24,191 nt of DNA from Lactobacillaceae bacterium AF64-9pH9TA (lineage in GTDB: Bacteria > Bacillota > Bacilli > Lactobacillales > Lactobacillaceae): positions 1-24,191 of the forward strand of contig JAQDCK010000019.1 in NCBI GenBank assembly GCA_027681045.1. Reading direction: 5' to 3'. Below, piece after piece: positions 6,085-13,633 of this stretch. The position numbers were made by a program, and so were the translations under genes. The notes below the pieces were generated by a model. The model did not search any database. It was not told the DNA's origin and was given only the letters and a program-made list of their open reading frames with translations. The first letter of the stretch is position 1; each line of letters begins with the position of its first letter.

Positions 6085-6804
6085 ATGAAATATGAAGCCG
6101 CGATTTTTGACATGGACGGCACTATCTTAGACACGAGCGCTGACCTAACAAGTGCATTGAACTACGCGTTTGAACAAACCGGCCACCGGCATGACTTTAC
6201 CGTTGAAGACATCAAGAACTTTTTTGGTAGTGGAGTCGTGGTGGCGGTCACCCGGGCCCTGGCCTATGAAGCTGGCAGCAGCCGGGAAAGCCTGGTCGCC
6301 TTTGGCACCAAGGATGAACAGATCCCAGAAGCCGTTACCCAAGCAGAAGTTACCCGGGTCCTGGAAGTTTTCAAGCCATATTATGCTGACCACTGCCAGA
6401 TTAAGACTGGTCCCTTCCCGGGCATTTTGGACTTGATGAAAAATCTTCGGCAAAAGGGCGTCAAGCTGGCTGTCGTTTCCAACAAGCCAAATGAAGCCGT
6501 CCAGGTCCTGGTCGAAGAACTTTTCCCGGGCAGCTTCGACTTTGCCTTGGGCGAAAGAAACGGGATCCGCCGCAAACCGGCTCCGGACATGACCAGTGAG
6601 TGCGTCAAGGTCTTGGACGTGCCAAGAGACAAGTGCGTCTACATCGGCGACTCTGAAATCGACATCCAGACCGCGCGGAATTCTGAAATGGACGAAATCG
6701 CGGTAAATTGGGGCTTTAGAAGTGTACCGTTTTTGCAAAAACACGGGGCAACTGTGATCGTGGATACAGCTGAAAAGCTGGAAGAAGCAATTTTAGGTGA
6801 GTAA
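6085..6804 (+). CDS. HAD-family phosphatase, phosphoglycolate-phosphatase-like
   Basis: A 239-residue haloacid-dehalogenase-type hydrolase. Motif I is IFDMDGTILD with nucleophile D9 and acid/base D11; motif II is the serine in VVSNKPNEA; motif III is the lysine in RKPAPD; motif IV is YIGDSEID with the metal-binding aspartates. The helical cap lies between motifs I and II, as in Gph/PgmB-like phosphatases that remove phosphate from small organic phosphates. The ATG at 6085 is chosen because GAGGTG lies six bases ahead; the in-frame GTG at 6076 falls within that site. The next gene starts one base after the stop, so the two are one operon. The substrate is unknown. Confidence 0.85.
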   Translation: MKYEAAIFDMDGTILDTSADLTSALNYAFEQTGHRHDFTVEDIKNFFGSGVVVAVTRALAYEAGSSRESLVAFGTKDEQIPEAVTQAEVTRVLEVFKPYYADHCQIKTGPFPGILDLMKNLRQKGVKLAVVSNKPNEAVQVLVEELFPGSFDFALGERNGIRRKPAPDMTSECVKVLDVPRDKCVYIGDSEIDIQTARNSEMDEIAVNWGFRSVPFLQKHGATVIVDTAEKLEEAILGE

Positions 6805-6805
6805 G

Positions 6806-7072
6806 ATGGAAATTAAGTTTGAAGAAGAGCAAAAGCGGGCCGCCGTATATGATGACGTCAAGCTGATTGGCCAGTGCGTATATGAAGATAAGGGTGATCA
6901 CTGGATCATCACGACGACTAAGGTAGATCCAGCTTATGGCGGACAAGGCCTGGGACGGAAGTTGGTTGATACCATTGCATCTGCTGCCTGGGAGAAGGGG
7001 GCCAGACTGCGGGCAACTTGTTCTTACGCGGCTAAGGTTTTAACCAAGCCGGGCTATGAGGATTTACGGTAA
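6806..7072 (+). CDS. Small GNAT-like acetyltransferase (NATD1/YjdJ type)
   Basis: An 88-residue protein of the short acetyltransferase family (Acetyltransf_CG, PF14542 by recall). It has an N-terminal strand pair, then VDPAYGGQGLGRKLVDTIA, the acetyl-CoA loop (GGQGLG), and ends with the conserved AKVLTKPGYEDL-like tail. The family's substrates are poorly known. The ATG at 6806 is preceded by AGGTGA inside the end of the HAD gene, and the two genes are separated by one base, so they are translated together. A strong terminator follows at once. Confidence 0.8.
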   Translation: MEIKFEEEQKRAAVYDDVKLIGQCVYEDKGDHWIITTTKVDPAYGGQGLGRKLVDTIASAAWEKGARLRATCSYAAKVLTKPGYEDLR

Positions 7073-7075
7073 TCG

Positions 7076-7120
7076 AAAGAGCATCCCCTCCGCGAATTTG
7101 CGGGGCAGGGGTGCTCTTTT
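7076..7120 (+). terminator. Strong intrinsic terminator
   Basis: AAGAGCATCCCC (7077-7088) pairs with GGGGTGCTCTTT (7108-7119), with an inner CCGC/GCGG stem; ends the HAD/acetyltransferase operon. Confidence 0.85.
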
Positions 7121-7129
7121 GCCTCAAGA

Positions 7130-7138
7130 TGGTATAAT
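7130..7138 (+). promoter_or_regulatory. Extended -10 promoter of small ORF
   Basis: TGG-TATAAT (hexamer 7133-7138), identical to the TGG-TATAAT before the HAD gene. Start near 7146. Confidence 0.55.
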
Positions 7139-7162
7139 TTTAACTTGAATCCAGATTGAAGT

Positions 7163-7176
7163 AGGAAGCGCTTGCA
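7163..7176. promoter_or_regulatory. Candidate cre (CcpA) site
   Basis: AGGAAGCGCTTGCA matches the recalled cre consensus TGWAARCGYTWNCW at 12 of 14 positions. It lies downstream of the promoter and overlaps the ribosome site of the small ORF, a position typical of catabolite repression. Confidence 0.4.
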
Positions 7177-7179
7177 CAG

Positions 7180-7371
7180 GTGAAGCGGATAGTTCGGGTG
7201 GCTTTTTATCCTAAGGGATTAATTGAGTATGTGCTGACGGATCGGGAGCATATAAGTTATTTACCATTGGCGGGGATGCAGGAGAGGAGCCGGTATAAGA
7301 TCAAGATCATCTATAATCGGCATAGTGACAAGCTTTCACTGATTAAGAAACTGCTTGCCTGCTTTGAGTAA
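7180..7371 (+). CDS. Small protein of unknown function
   Basis: A possible 63-residue basic protein starting at GTG, with AGGAAG about 11 bases ahead and an extended -10 promoter at 7130-7138. No family, signal peptide or membrane segment was recognised. The sequence is balanced (FYPKGLIEYVLTDRE near the start, IYNRHSDKLSLIKKLL near the end) and looks like coding DNA rather than noise. The neighbouring terminator and following promoter leave it as its own transcription unit. It could also be the remnant of a longer gene. Confidence 0.45.
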   Translation: MKRIVRVAFYPKGLIEYVLTDREHISYLPLAGMQERSRYKIKIIYNRHSDKLSLIKKLLACFE

Positions 7372-7389
7372 TCGGAGGATAAAAGCTAT

Positions 7390-7460
7390 TTGACAAAAAG
7401 GACTTTCAAGTTAAAAATTAAAGTGTGTGATTATCTAATAACAAGCGGGAGGACAAAATC
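7390..7460 (+). promoter_or_regulatory. Conserved promoter/leader of lysine-rich paralogue 1
   Basis: TTGACA (7390-7395) is followed by AAAAATTAAAGTGTGT and ATCTAATAA, then GGGAGGAC and the ATG at 7461. The same elements with the same spacing precede the second paralogue (9176-9246). No perfect -10 lies 17 bp after TTGACA; TCTAAT (7434-7439) is the best hexamer but sits much too far away, so the block may be more than a simple promoter. Confidence 0.5.
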
Positions 7461-8990
7461 ATGGGTAAAAAGCTGAAAGTCATCAGTAAGTTTTCTGTTG
7501 CCCTGGCTCTTTTGGGTGCTGCTGTACCTGCAGTAGAAGCTGCTCCAACTGCCATGGCTGCAAAGAAGGCTACCAAGAAGGCTAAGAAGTCTACAAAGAA
7601 GAGAACTAAAAAGGCAAAGAAGGCCAAAAAGAGTACCAAAAAGAAGGCAACTAAGAAAGTAGCTAAGAAGAAAGCTTCTAAGAAGCCGGTGAAGAAGGCT
7701 GCTAAAAAGAAGGCAGTAAAGAAGACAAACGCGCAAAAATACACGCCAAAGGCTAAGAGCGTAACTGTCAAGGCTGGCAGCAAGCTTTCAGCCAAGAGTG
7801 TCATCACTAACGCCAGCAAGTTGCCCGCTAAGACTAAGTATGCTTTTTCACCAAAGCCAAGTTTGAAAAAGACCGGTACCTATATTGTCAGCGTGATCGT
7901 GACTTATCCTGACAAGTCAAAAGACAAGGTCAAGAATGTCAAGATCAAGGTAACCGCGAAGAAGGCAGCTTATAATCCAGCTAAGGCTACTTATGAAAAG
8001 TACAAGAAGCAAGCTGCAGAGCTGGGTTCATTAGAAGCCGCGCAGAACTACTTGAGTCAAAAGAAGGCGGCCTTGGATAGTGCCAACCAGGCTTATACGG
8101 ATGCTGTAGCTAGATACAATAACAAGGTTTCTGCAGCCAAGACTAAATATGATGAAGCTTCAAGTGCTTATGAAGCAGCTGGCTATGATTTCATCATGAG
8201 CAAGGCAACGGCTAATTTTTACCAAGACTCAAAAGCTGGCATGTCAAATGTAGCTGCATTGAAAGGCTACGTTAATGGACTGGATGATTCAGTTAAGAGC
8301 TTTTTATCGACAAACAATTTAAAGAAAGATGTCACTTTGATCAAGGAACTTAACAGCCTTCGAGCATCGGACAACAATTTTTCCAATCATAATGCTCTAG
8401 GGGTTGACTATGATCTCATGATCTATGCAAGCATCTCTGGTTTTATCTCAGATAGCACGATGAATCATACATATTTCATGAACGCTCCTACTGAAGTGTA
8501 TGCTTCCTGTGCTGAGAATTTGGCTTGGGGCTACAGTGATCCATTAACTGGTTGGTACACTGAAGAAAAGAAAATTTATGATGCTCACGGCAGTGGTGTA
8601 ACTGGCCACTATACGAACTGCATGGGCGATTATGAGTATGTTGGTTTGGTTCTTGATCAAAGCACGGGAACAAGCGCGGCAGATTTTGGCAGAGGAAAGA
8701 TTTTAACTAGCGAATCGGGGACGCAAGTGAGTGTTGATGAGTTTGAATCTGCTCTCAATAGTTATGTTGCATCTTATGAGACAGCATTGAATGCAGCAAA
8801 GGCAGCTTATGAGCAAACCAAGTCTGATAAGTCAGAGGTCAATGCTGCACGAGAAAATGCGACCAGCAGTAAAAAGGCCTATGATGCAGCTAATGCTAAG
8901 CTGAAAAAGGTCAAGACAGTCAACCAACAATTGGCAAAGGCTTATAAGGCTTACCAGAAGTCTTTAAAAGTTGCACACAAGAAGAAATAA
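7461..8990 (+). CDS. Secreted lysine-rich protein with Rib-like and CAP domains
   Basis: A 509-residue exported protein. Residues 1-33 form a signal peptide (basic start, hydrophobic ALALLGAAVPAV, likely cut after VEA or AMA). Residues 34-90 are a histone-H1-like tail of KK(A/S)TKK repeats. Residues 92-168 form a Rib-like beta domain (KYTPKAKSVTVKAGS, TYPDKSKDKVKNVKIKV). Residues 170-250 are an alanine-rich coiled coil. Residues 295-400 are a CAP/SCP domain with the His-Glu-Glu-His set (H336, E352, E368 or E369, H383 in GHYTN) and two cysteines (C350, C387). A second coiled coil ends the protein (425-509). No LPXTG or S-layer-type anchor is seen, so the polycation may hold it to teichoic acid (inference). 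A terminator follows. It is a paralogue of the next gene. Confidence 0.8.
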   Translation: MGKKLKVISKFSVALALLGAAVPAVEAAPTAMAAKKATKKAKKSTKKRTKKAKKAKKSTKKKATKKVAKKKASKKPVKKAAKKKAVKKTNAQKYTPKAKSVTVKAGSKLSAKSVITNASKLPAKTKYAFSPKPSLKKTGTYIVSVIVTYPDKSKDKVKNVKIKVTAKKAAYNPAKATYEKYKKQAAELGSLEAAQNYLSQKKAALDSANQAYTDAVARYNNKVSAAKTKYDEASSAYEAAGYDFIMSKATANFYQDSKAGMSNVAALKGYVNGLDDSVKSFLSTNNLKKDVTLIKELNSLRASDNNFSNHNALGVDYDLMIYASISGFISDSTMNHTYFMNAPTEVYASCAENLAWGYSDPLTGWYTEEKKIYDAHGSGVTGHYTNCMGDYEYVGLVLDQSTGTSAADFGRGKILTSESGTQVSVDEFESALNSYVASYETALNAAKAAYEQTKSDKSEVNAARENATSSKKAYDAANAKLKKVKTVNQQLAKAYKAYQKSLKVAHKKK

Positions 8991-9029
8991 TAGTGGTGTA
9001 ATTAGCGGGGCAAATTAGTTAAGCTTGTT

Positions 9030-9067
9030 AAAGTATGATCCGATATCTATTCGGGATCATACTTTTT
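9030..9067 (+). terminator. Intrinsic terminator of paralogue 1
   Basis: AAAGTATGATCC (9030-9041) pairs with GGATCATACTTT, followed by TTTT. Confidence 0.8.
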
Positions 9068-9175
9068 TCTTTTTCTAGATATTTGCTAATTTCCTTATAA
9101 TTGGCGCTGGGACAAGCTTTAATGGCTAACAAAATAGTCCGAAATAAATAGATGATTGTTTTGCTAAAAAGCAAT

Positions 9176-9246
9176 TTGACAAATAGAACGTTTGGATCAA
9201 AAATTAAAGTGTGTAATCATCTAATAATATGTGAGAGGACAAAATT
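9176..9246 (+). promoter_or_regulatory. Conserved promoter/leader of lysine-rich paralogue 2
   Basis: TTGACA (9176-9181), then AAAAATTAAAGTGTGT, ATCTAATAA, GAGAGGAC and ATG 9247, matching the leader of paralogue 1 almost base for base over 70 bp. The bases between TTGACA and AAAAATT have diverged, so the conserved block itself is probably functional. Confidence 0.5.
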
Positions 9247-10557
9247 ATGGGTAAAAAGCTAAAAGCCATCAGTAAGGTTTCTGTTGCCTTGGCTCTTTTG
9301 GGCGCTGCAGTTCCAGCAGTAGAAGCTGCGCCAACTGCTATGGCCGCAAAGAAGACAACTAAGAAGTCTACTAAGAAATCTGCAAAGAAGAGTACTAAAA
9401 AGGCAAAGAAAGCCAAAAAAAGTACCAAGAAGGCGAAGAAAGCCAAAAAGAGTACCAAGAAGAAGTCGACTAAGAAAGTAGCTAAGAAGACTAGTAAGAA
9501 GAAAGCTACTAAGAAGACGGTGAAGAAGGTTGCTAAAAAGAAGGTAGTCAAGAAGACCGTAAAGAAGGCTGCAACTAAGAAGACTACTGGCAAGAAGACA
9601 AATAAAAAGGTGGTAAAGAAGGTAACCACTAAGAAGCCGGTAAAGAAAGTAGCTAAGAAAACTACCACTAAGAAACCCGGTCAGAAGGTTGTTAAGCGTC
9701 TGACTATGGCAGACAAGTACCAACCACAAGTCAAGAGCGGTACAGTCGAACTGGACTGGGGAACGAATATCAATGGTATCTTAAGCGAATATGCTGCCGA
9801 AAACTACATTACAAATGATTCTTCTATGCCTTCAGGCACGGAATACCACTATTTAGATCCAGTTGATGGTTATAAAGGTGGTACCTATAGAGCTAGAATT
9901 CAAGCAACTTATAGTGATGGATCAAAAGAAGTAGTTGGTTCAGTAACCTTTGTAGTACCAACTACTGATGTCGATAAGTATCAGCCAACAGTTCATGATG
10001 TGACAATTAAATATGGTGAAGATCTTGATTTGAGAAAAGATGCAATTACCAATCCTGCTGACTACTTTCCAAATGACCCAGCCATGCCTCAATTTGCTAG
10101 TGATTCAAATAGAACATTTTTTGAGTTAGAATCCGATTCAGATGAGTCATTTTCTAATACAAGACCTGGGACATACACTGTCCACGTTAAGGTGACATAC
10201 CCTGACGATTCTTACGAAAATACAAGCAAATTCAAGATTACGGTTTTACCTTCACAAGCAGATACAATCAAAGTGACACCAAAATCGTCAAGCTTTACTG
10301 TTTCATCGTCTTCTGCTTTAGAATATTTTGATAATGAATTGTGGGAAACAGAATTAGATTGGGAAAATAGAGTAGTTGATCCAGGTTTCTTTTTAACTAA
10401 TGCATCAGCATTGCCAGAAGGAACTATTGTGCAATTTAACGGTTCACTAAATACAACTTCTAAACTTAGTCCCGGCAAATATGAAGACTACTTAACTATC
10501 AAGTTCCCAGACGGTAGTAGCTACGACACCGACAACTTCATTGTCAATGTTAAATAA
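9247..10557 (+). CDS. Secreted lysine-rich protein with three Rib-like domains
   Basis: A 436-residue exported protein whose first 34 residues match paralogue 1 nearly exactly (signal peptide with ALALLGAAVPAVEAAP). Residues 35-151 are an extraordinarily basic tract of KKSTKK, KKATKK and KKVAKK repeats, about twice as long as in paralogue 1, including a tandem KKAKKAKKST at 51-60 and 61-70. Three beta-rich Rib-like modules follow (about 157-241, 245-335, 342-436). Each ends with a (T/I)(Y/K)(S/P)DGS-type turn and a hydrophobic strand (GSVTFVVP, FKITVLP, FIVNVK). No CAP domain and no sortase motif are present. The 3' half is AT-richer than the 5' half. A surface or matrix role, with binding to anionic cell-wall polymers through the lysines, is inference. 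Confidence 0.8.
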   Translation: MGKKLKAISKVSVALALLGAAVPAVEAAPTAMAAKKTTKKSTKKSAKKSTKKAKKAKKSTKKAKKAKKSTKKKSTKKVAKKTSKKKATKKTVKKVAKKKVVKKTVKKAATKKTTGKKTNKKVVKKVTTKKPVKKVAKKTTTKKPGQKVVKRLTMADKYQPQVKSGTVELDWGTNINGILSEYAAENYITNDSSMPSGTEYHYLDPVDGYKGGTYRARIQATYSDGSKEVVGSVTFVVPTTDVDKYQPTVHDVTIKYGEDLDLRKDAITNPADYFPNDPAMPQFASDSNRTFFELESDSDESFSNTRPGTYTVHVKVTYPDDSYENTSKFKITVLPSQADTIKVTPKSSSFTVSSSSALEYFDNELWETELDWENRVVDPGFFLTNASALPEGTIVQFNGSLNTTSKLSPGKYEDYLTIKFPDGSSYDTDNFIVNVK

Positions 10558-10561
10558 GCCC

Positions 10562-10596
10562 AATAATCCAGTCCACTTTCGGACTGGATTATTTTT
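10562..10596 (+). terminator. Intrinsic terminator of paralogue 2
   Basis: A perfect 13-bp stem, AATAATCCAGTCC (10562-10574) with GGACTGGATTATT (10581-10593), then T run. Confidence 0.85.
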
Positions 10597-10911
10597 GTCC
10601 GACAAATCCCAGCGTGCCACATTTCACTTCCTCTGGACTAGAAAGAGTGTCCTCCAGGAAGCTGACCCAATCCCTGAAGTGGAGTTCCGCCATCTGCTGA
10701 CTAATGGCGGCAAAACGCCTAGAAAAGAGATTGAAGATAATATTTGAGAACTGATCCGCAACTATGACAAGAACCGGCACGTCTATGTCCTTAAGGGCTG
10801 GACGACTGATAATGGAAGTCTAAGCCAGAAATCCATGGCGAGCAAGTACAAAGAGCCAAAGCCATGCAAGCCATTTTAGACATGATCAAAAAGAGCAAAG
10901 ATCCAGAATAA
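10595..10911 (+). pseudogene. Decayed coding remnant, unrecognised
   Basis: Coding-like plus-strand sequence is broken into frames. One piece (ending near 10747) reads TPRKEIEDNI and then a stop; the same frame continues as ELIRNYDKNRHVYVLKGWTT. Another frame reads VQRAKAMQAILDMIKKSKD to a stop at 10909-10911. Joined across one in-frame stop and one frameshift they would make a plausible C-terminal region, so this looks like a dead gene. I do not recognise the family. No start, promoter or Shine-Dalgarno was found. Confidence 0.5.
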
Positions 10912-10913
10912 GT

Positions 10914-11207
10914 TTGCTCCAGTCCTGGCTGCCAGACTCTAAGGTAGTCAAGGGCTTCAATACTACTTTTGCCGCAACTCTGCAAAGCGGAAAAATTGGC
11001 GACCTGCCAACCACGGTTCTTCTGGCCAGCGATGACCAGGAAGCTAAAGGGACCATCAAGGAAGCTTTAGCCGGAAGCCCCTTGCGGGTATTTGACGCCG
11101 GCGCCTTAAAGCGGTCTAGAGAACTGGAAGCAACTGGTTTTCTGCAAATGACCCTGGCAGCTAGCGAACAAAGCGCCTGGACTGGCGGCTTCGGCATCGT
11201 TGAATAA
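10914..11207 (+). pseudogene. C-terminal fragment of F420-type NADP reductase
   Basis: This open frame (97 residues if TTG were used) matches the second half of NADPH-dependent F420-reductase-like proteins: LPDSKVVKGFNTTFAATLQS, LASDDQEAKGTIKEALAG and the end LEATGFLQMTLA. The N-terminal NADP-binding Rossmann half with its GxGxxG loop is missing; the preceding DNA is the unrelated remnant at 10595-10911. The TTG has no Shine-Dalgarno, so it is probably untranslated. Deletion joining two genes is the simplest account. Confidence 0.7.
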
Positions 11208-11249
11208 ATGAAACTGCTTAGCTGATTTTGTCAATTTTTCCTCAAAAAA

Positions 11250-11296
11250 TAAAATACCCGCTGGCTTGTTTTTAGCAAGCTGGCGGGTATTTTTTA
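11250..11296. terminator. Bidirectional intrinsic terminator
   Basis: AAAATACCCGC (11250-11260) pairs with GCGGGTATTTT, with an inner CTTG/CAAG extension; T runs on either side. It serves the membrane protein gene on the minus strand. Confidence 0.8.
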
Positions 11297-11682
11297 GTCC
11301 AGGCCCCAGGCATGGATGAGCAGGTTTAAGACAACAGTCAAAATAACAAGGAGAATCAAGCTGATCTTCTCATCAGTGATGAAATAGTCAGTAAAGATAA
11401 TGCTGATGCTAATTAAAAAATCCATGGCCATAGTAGAAAAGGTGAGCAGCAAGGATGGCTCAAAGTCCGCTAAAAAGTAACTAGCAATTGTAAGAAACAG
11501 ATAGATCGCATTTGGAATTAACATGAAAATGTTGGTCCAATAAATAAAGCGCCGGCGTTTTGGCCAGAATTGGTCCATATCAGCTCCGCCGATCAAAAGC
11601 TTTCGGCTATTAGCAAGTAAGGCCAGGCAGGCGATGGCTAAAAGCAGGCCAATGATGGAATAATCGTAAAAACAATATGCAT
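11294..11682 (-). pseudogene. Small membrane protein, frameshifted near the start
   Basis: The main frame (from a TTG at 11596, 100 residues; open further up to about 11690) codes for a membrane protein with about four helices (IGLLLAIACLALLA, IYWTNIFMLIPNAIYLFLTIA, MDFLISISIIF, LILLVILTVVLNLLIHAW). The best start, ATG at 11682 with GAGGAGT ahead, is in another frame and meets a stop after 14 codons (MHIVFTIIPSLACF). Removing an 8-base segment, CCATCATT, that looks inserted after ATTATT would join MHIVFTII to GLLLAIACLALL in one frame. It resembles the genes at 13134 and 13634 in size and layout. The function is unknown. Confidence 0.6.
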
Positions 11683-11728
11683 ATTTAACTCCTCAGATTA
11701 TTAACAGAATTTCTGAATTATCGAAAAA

Positions 11729-13072
11729 TCAGTCAGCTGGCTTAACTGTCTTCTTGTGCAGGTAGTAAAGCCCAGCTAAGTAGGCCAGGGCCCAGCCGAT
11801 TGGGATGCTAGCCCAAATTCCGATATAGCCGATTGCCGGAATCGCGGACAAGAGGTAGGCCAAAAGACCCCGGGTACCTAAGGAAAAGATCGTCAAAACA
11901 ACAGAGATCATTGGCTCATCAATTGCCCGGAAGTAGCCATAGAACATAAACAAGAAACCAATCAAGGCATAGAAGCTGCCTTCGATCCGCAAGTAGCCAA
12001 TACCGATCTGAATCACTTCCTGGTCACTGCTAAAGAGGGCCAGCAAAGGCTTGGCCCAAAAGACAACCAGACTGCTGATGACCAGGCAGAAAGCCAGAAT
12101 CCACCAGCTGGCCTGCCGGTTGCCTTGCTTGATCCGGTCTGCCTGCCGGGCACCATAGTTTTGCGCGACGAAGGTGGAATAGGCATTACCAAAATCCTGG
12201 ACAGGCGAGTAAGCCAGGGTATCGATCTTAACGGCAGAGGTAAATGCCGCCATGACATTAACGCCAAAGGAATTGATCCGGCCCTGCACCATGAGGATAC
12301 CCAGGTTCATGATCGATTGCTGCAGGGCTGTCAAGCCGGCTAAAGACAGGATGCTCTTACTGATAGCTTGGTCGTAGACCATAGCTGCTTTTTTAAAACG
12401 AAGCTGGGGAAAATGTTGCCAGGCATAGATGGTTAAACCAAGGCCAGCAAAGTACTGGGAAATGACGGTGGCTAAGGCTGACCCGGCCACGCCAAGCCCT
12501 AGTCCTGCTACCAGCCAGATGCAGAGAATAATATTCAAGACTGAAGACAGGCAGAGGAAGAGCAAGGGAATGGCTGAATTGCCAATGGACCGCAGACTGC
12601 AAGCAAAGTAATTGTATAAGAATGTGGCTGGAATCCCCGCGTAGATAATCAGCAGATATTGGTTAAAAAGAGCGTGGATGTTGGTCGGAATAGCTAAAAG
12701 ATTAGCTGTAAACCCTAGTAAGAGATAGACCAGGAGAGTCAAAAGTATAGAGAAAAGGCCAGTACCGCAGAAAGAGAGCCAGTTGCCAATTGAAAATTCC
12801 CGGTCCTCTTTCGCTCCGTATTTCATTGACAAAAAGGCTCCGCAGCCCATGCTGAGACCGAGAATGATGGAGGTCAGAAAGATCATTAAGGTATAGGCTG
12901 AGCCGACAGCGGCTAAGGCATTTTTACCAATAAAGCGGCCAACGACCAAAGTGTCTGTTAAGTTGTAACATTGCTGGAGAACGTTGCCGGCCATCAGGGG
13001 CAGGGCAAATTTGACCAGACCAAGGCTGATGCTGCCGGAGGTCAGATCAATGGTAGATTTGTTTTTGGACAT
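11729..13072 (-). CDS. MATE-family multidrug efflux transporter
   Basis: A 447-residue membrane protein with twelve predicted helices of the MATE type. Family marks include LPLMAGNVLQQCYNLTDTLVVG near the N-terminus (helix 1 and the following loop) and the repeated half beginning near residue 235 (SILSLAGLTALQQSIMNLGI). MATE pumps export cationic drugs or metabolites in exchange for Na+ or H+. The ATG at 13072 follows GGGAGT at about seven bases. It lies between two small membrane-protein genes on the same strand, but a terminator (13100-13126) separates it from the upstream one. The substrate is unknown. Confidence 0.9.
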   Translation of the reverse strand: MSKNKSTIDLTSGSISLGLVKFALPLMAGNVLQQCYNLTDTLVVGRFIGKNALAAVGSAYTLMIFLTSIILGLSMGCGAFLSMKYGAKEDREFSIGNWLSFCGTGLFSILLTLLVYLLLGFTANLLAIPTNIHALFNQYLLIIYAGIPATFLYNYFACSLRSIGNSAIPLLFLCLSSVLNIILCIWLVAGLGLGVAGSALATVISQYFAGLGLTIYAWQHFPQLRFKKAAMVYDQAISKSILSLAGLTALQQSIMNLGILMVQGRINSFGVNVMAAFTSAVKIDTLAYSPVQDFGNAYSTFVAQNYGARQADRIKQGNRQASWWILAFCLVISSLVVFWAKPLLALFSSDQEVIQIGIGYLRIEGSFYALIGFLFMFYGYFRAIDEPMISVVLTIFSLGTRGLLAYLLSAIPAIGYIGIWASIPIGWALAYLAGLYYLHKKTVKPAD

Positions 13073-13099
13073 GGATTACTCCCAGATTACTTTTTCGAC

Positions 13100-13126
13100 A
13101 AAAAATCCCTGCCTTCGATAGCAGGG
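13100..13126 (-). terminator. Terminator between membrane genes
   Basis: Read on the minus strand: CCCTGC, loop, GCAGGG, then ATTTTTT. It ends the 13134 gene before the MATE gene. Confidence 0.75.
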
Positions 13127-13133
13127 AGGGCAA

Positions 13134-13556
13134 TTAAGGAGCCGGGAAGAAGTTAATCAGGCCGGCAAAGGCAGTGATCACGACAACTGCGATGAGCCAA
13201 AACTTCTGCCTTTTCTTCAGACTCTTGAAGTAAGCCCACAGACTCTTGTATCTGGCATCTGTTAAGAAGTCATCACAGAAGATGACGAATTCCAGCAATA
13301 GATTGCCGGCAAAAAGGAGGAAGGCGGTCAAGGCAGTAACGGAAAAAGCTGAACTCCAGTAGTTCCATAAGTAGACCATGTTGAGCAGGATTTGGAGTAC
13401 AAAGGCAGAAAGGGTTAGCTTGGAGAAATTGTCGTAAGGTGCGGCAGTTTCCTTATTTCCGGTGGTTAATTTCTTTCTGGCTTTCAGCAAAATGACCAGG
13501 TCAAGTAGCAATATAGCCAAACTGATCCCAACTAAAAGTAAGAAAATTATATTCAT
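13134..13556 (-). CDS. Small membrane protein of unknown function
   Basis: A 140-residue protein with about four membrane helices (IIFLLLVGISLAILLLDLVIL, FSKLTLSAFVLQILLNMVYL, ALTAFLLFAGNLLLEFVIF, FWLIAVVVITAFAGLINFF) and a basic loop before the last one (FKSLKKRQK). The ATG at 13556 follows GGAGGG closely; the longer frame to 13613 has no such support. An extended -10 (TGC-TATAAT) lies about 40 bases upstream. It shares size, helix order and a D(F/Y)(L/I)TD-type motif after helix 3 with the product at 11294, and a related layout with the one at 13634. No family is recognised. Confidence 0.7.
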   Translation of the reverse strand: MNIIFLLLVGISLAILLLDLVILLKARKKLTTGNKETAAPYDNFSKLTLSAFVLQILLNMVYLWNYWSSAFSVTALTAFLLFAGNLLLEFVIFCDDFLTDARYKSLWAYFKSLKKRQKFWLIAVVVITAFAGLINFFPAP

Positions 13557-13589
13557 GTTCCCTCCAGAGTGAGTAAAATTACTATATGA

Positions 13590-13598
13590 ATTATAGCA
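13590..13598 (-). promoter_or_regulatory. Extended -10 promoter
   Basis: Reads TGC-TATAAT on the minus strand, about 40 bases before the ATG at 13556. Confidence 0.6.
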
Positions 13599-13633
13599 TT
13601 TATCAGCTGGCAAAAAGTTCTGGCCGCATACTC

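Noticed and set aside
6145..6744. 199-codon minus-strand frame opposite the HAD gene
   Set aside because: Shadow of a gene with all HAD motifs; no family resemblance and no start signals.
7418..7819. Long minus-strand open frame rich in F, L and A opposite the lysine-rich tract
   Set aside because: It is the complement of AAG/AAA repeats, which always reads as leucine/phenylalanine; no ribosome site. The same holds for 9204-9729.
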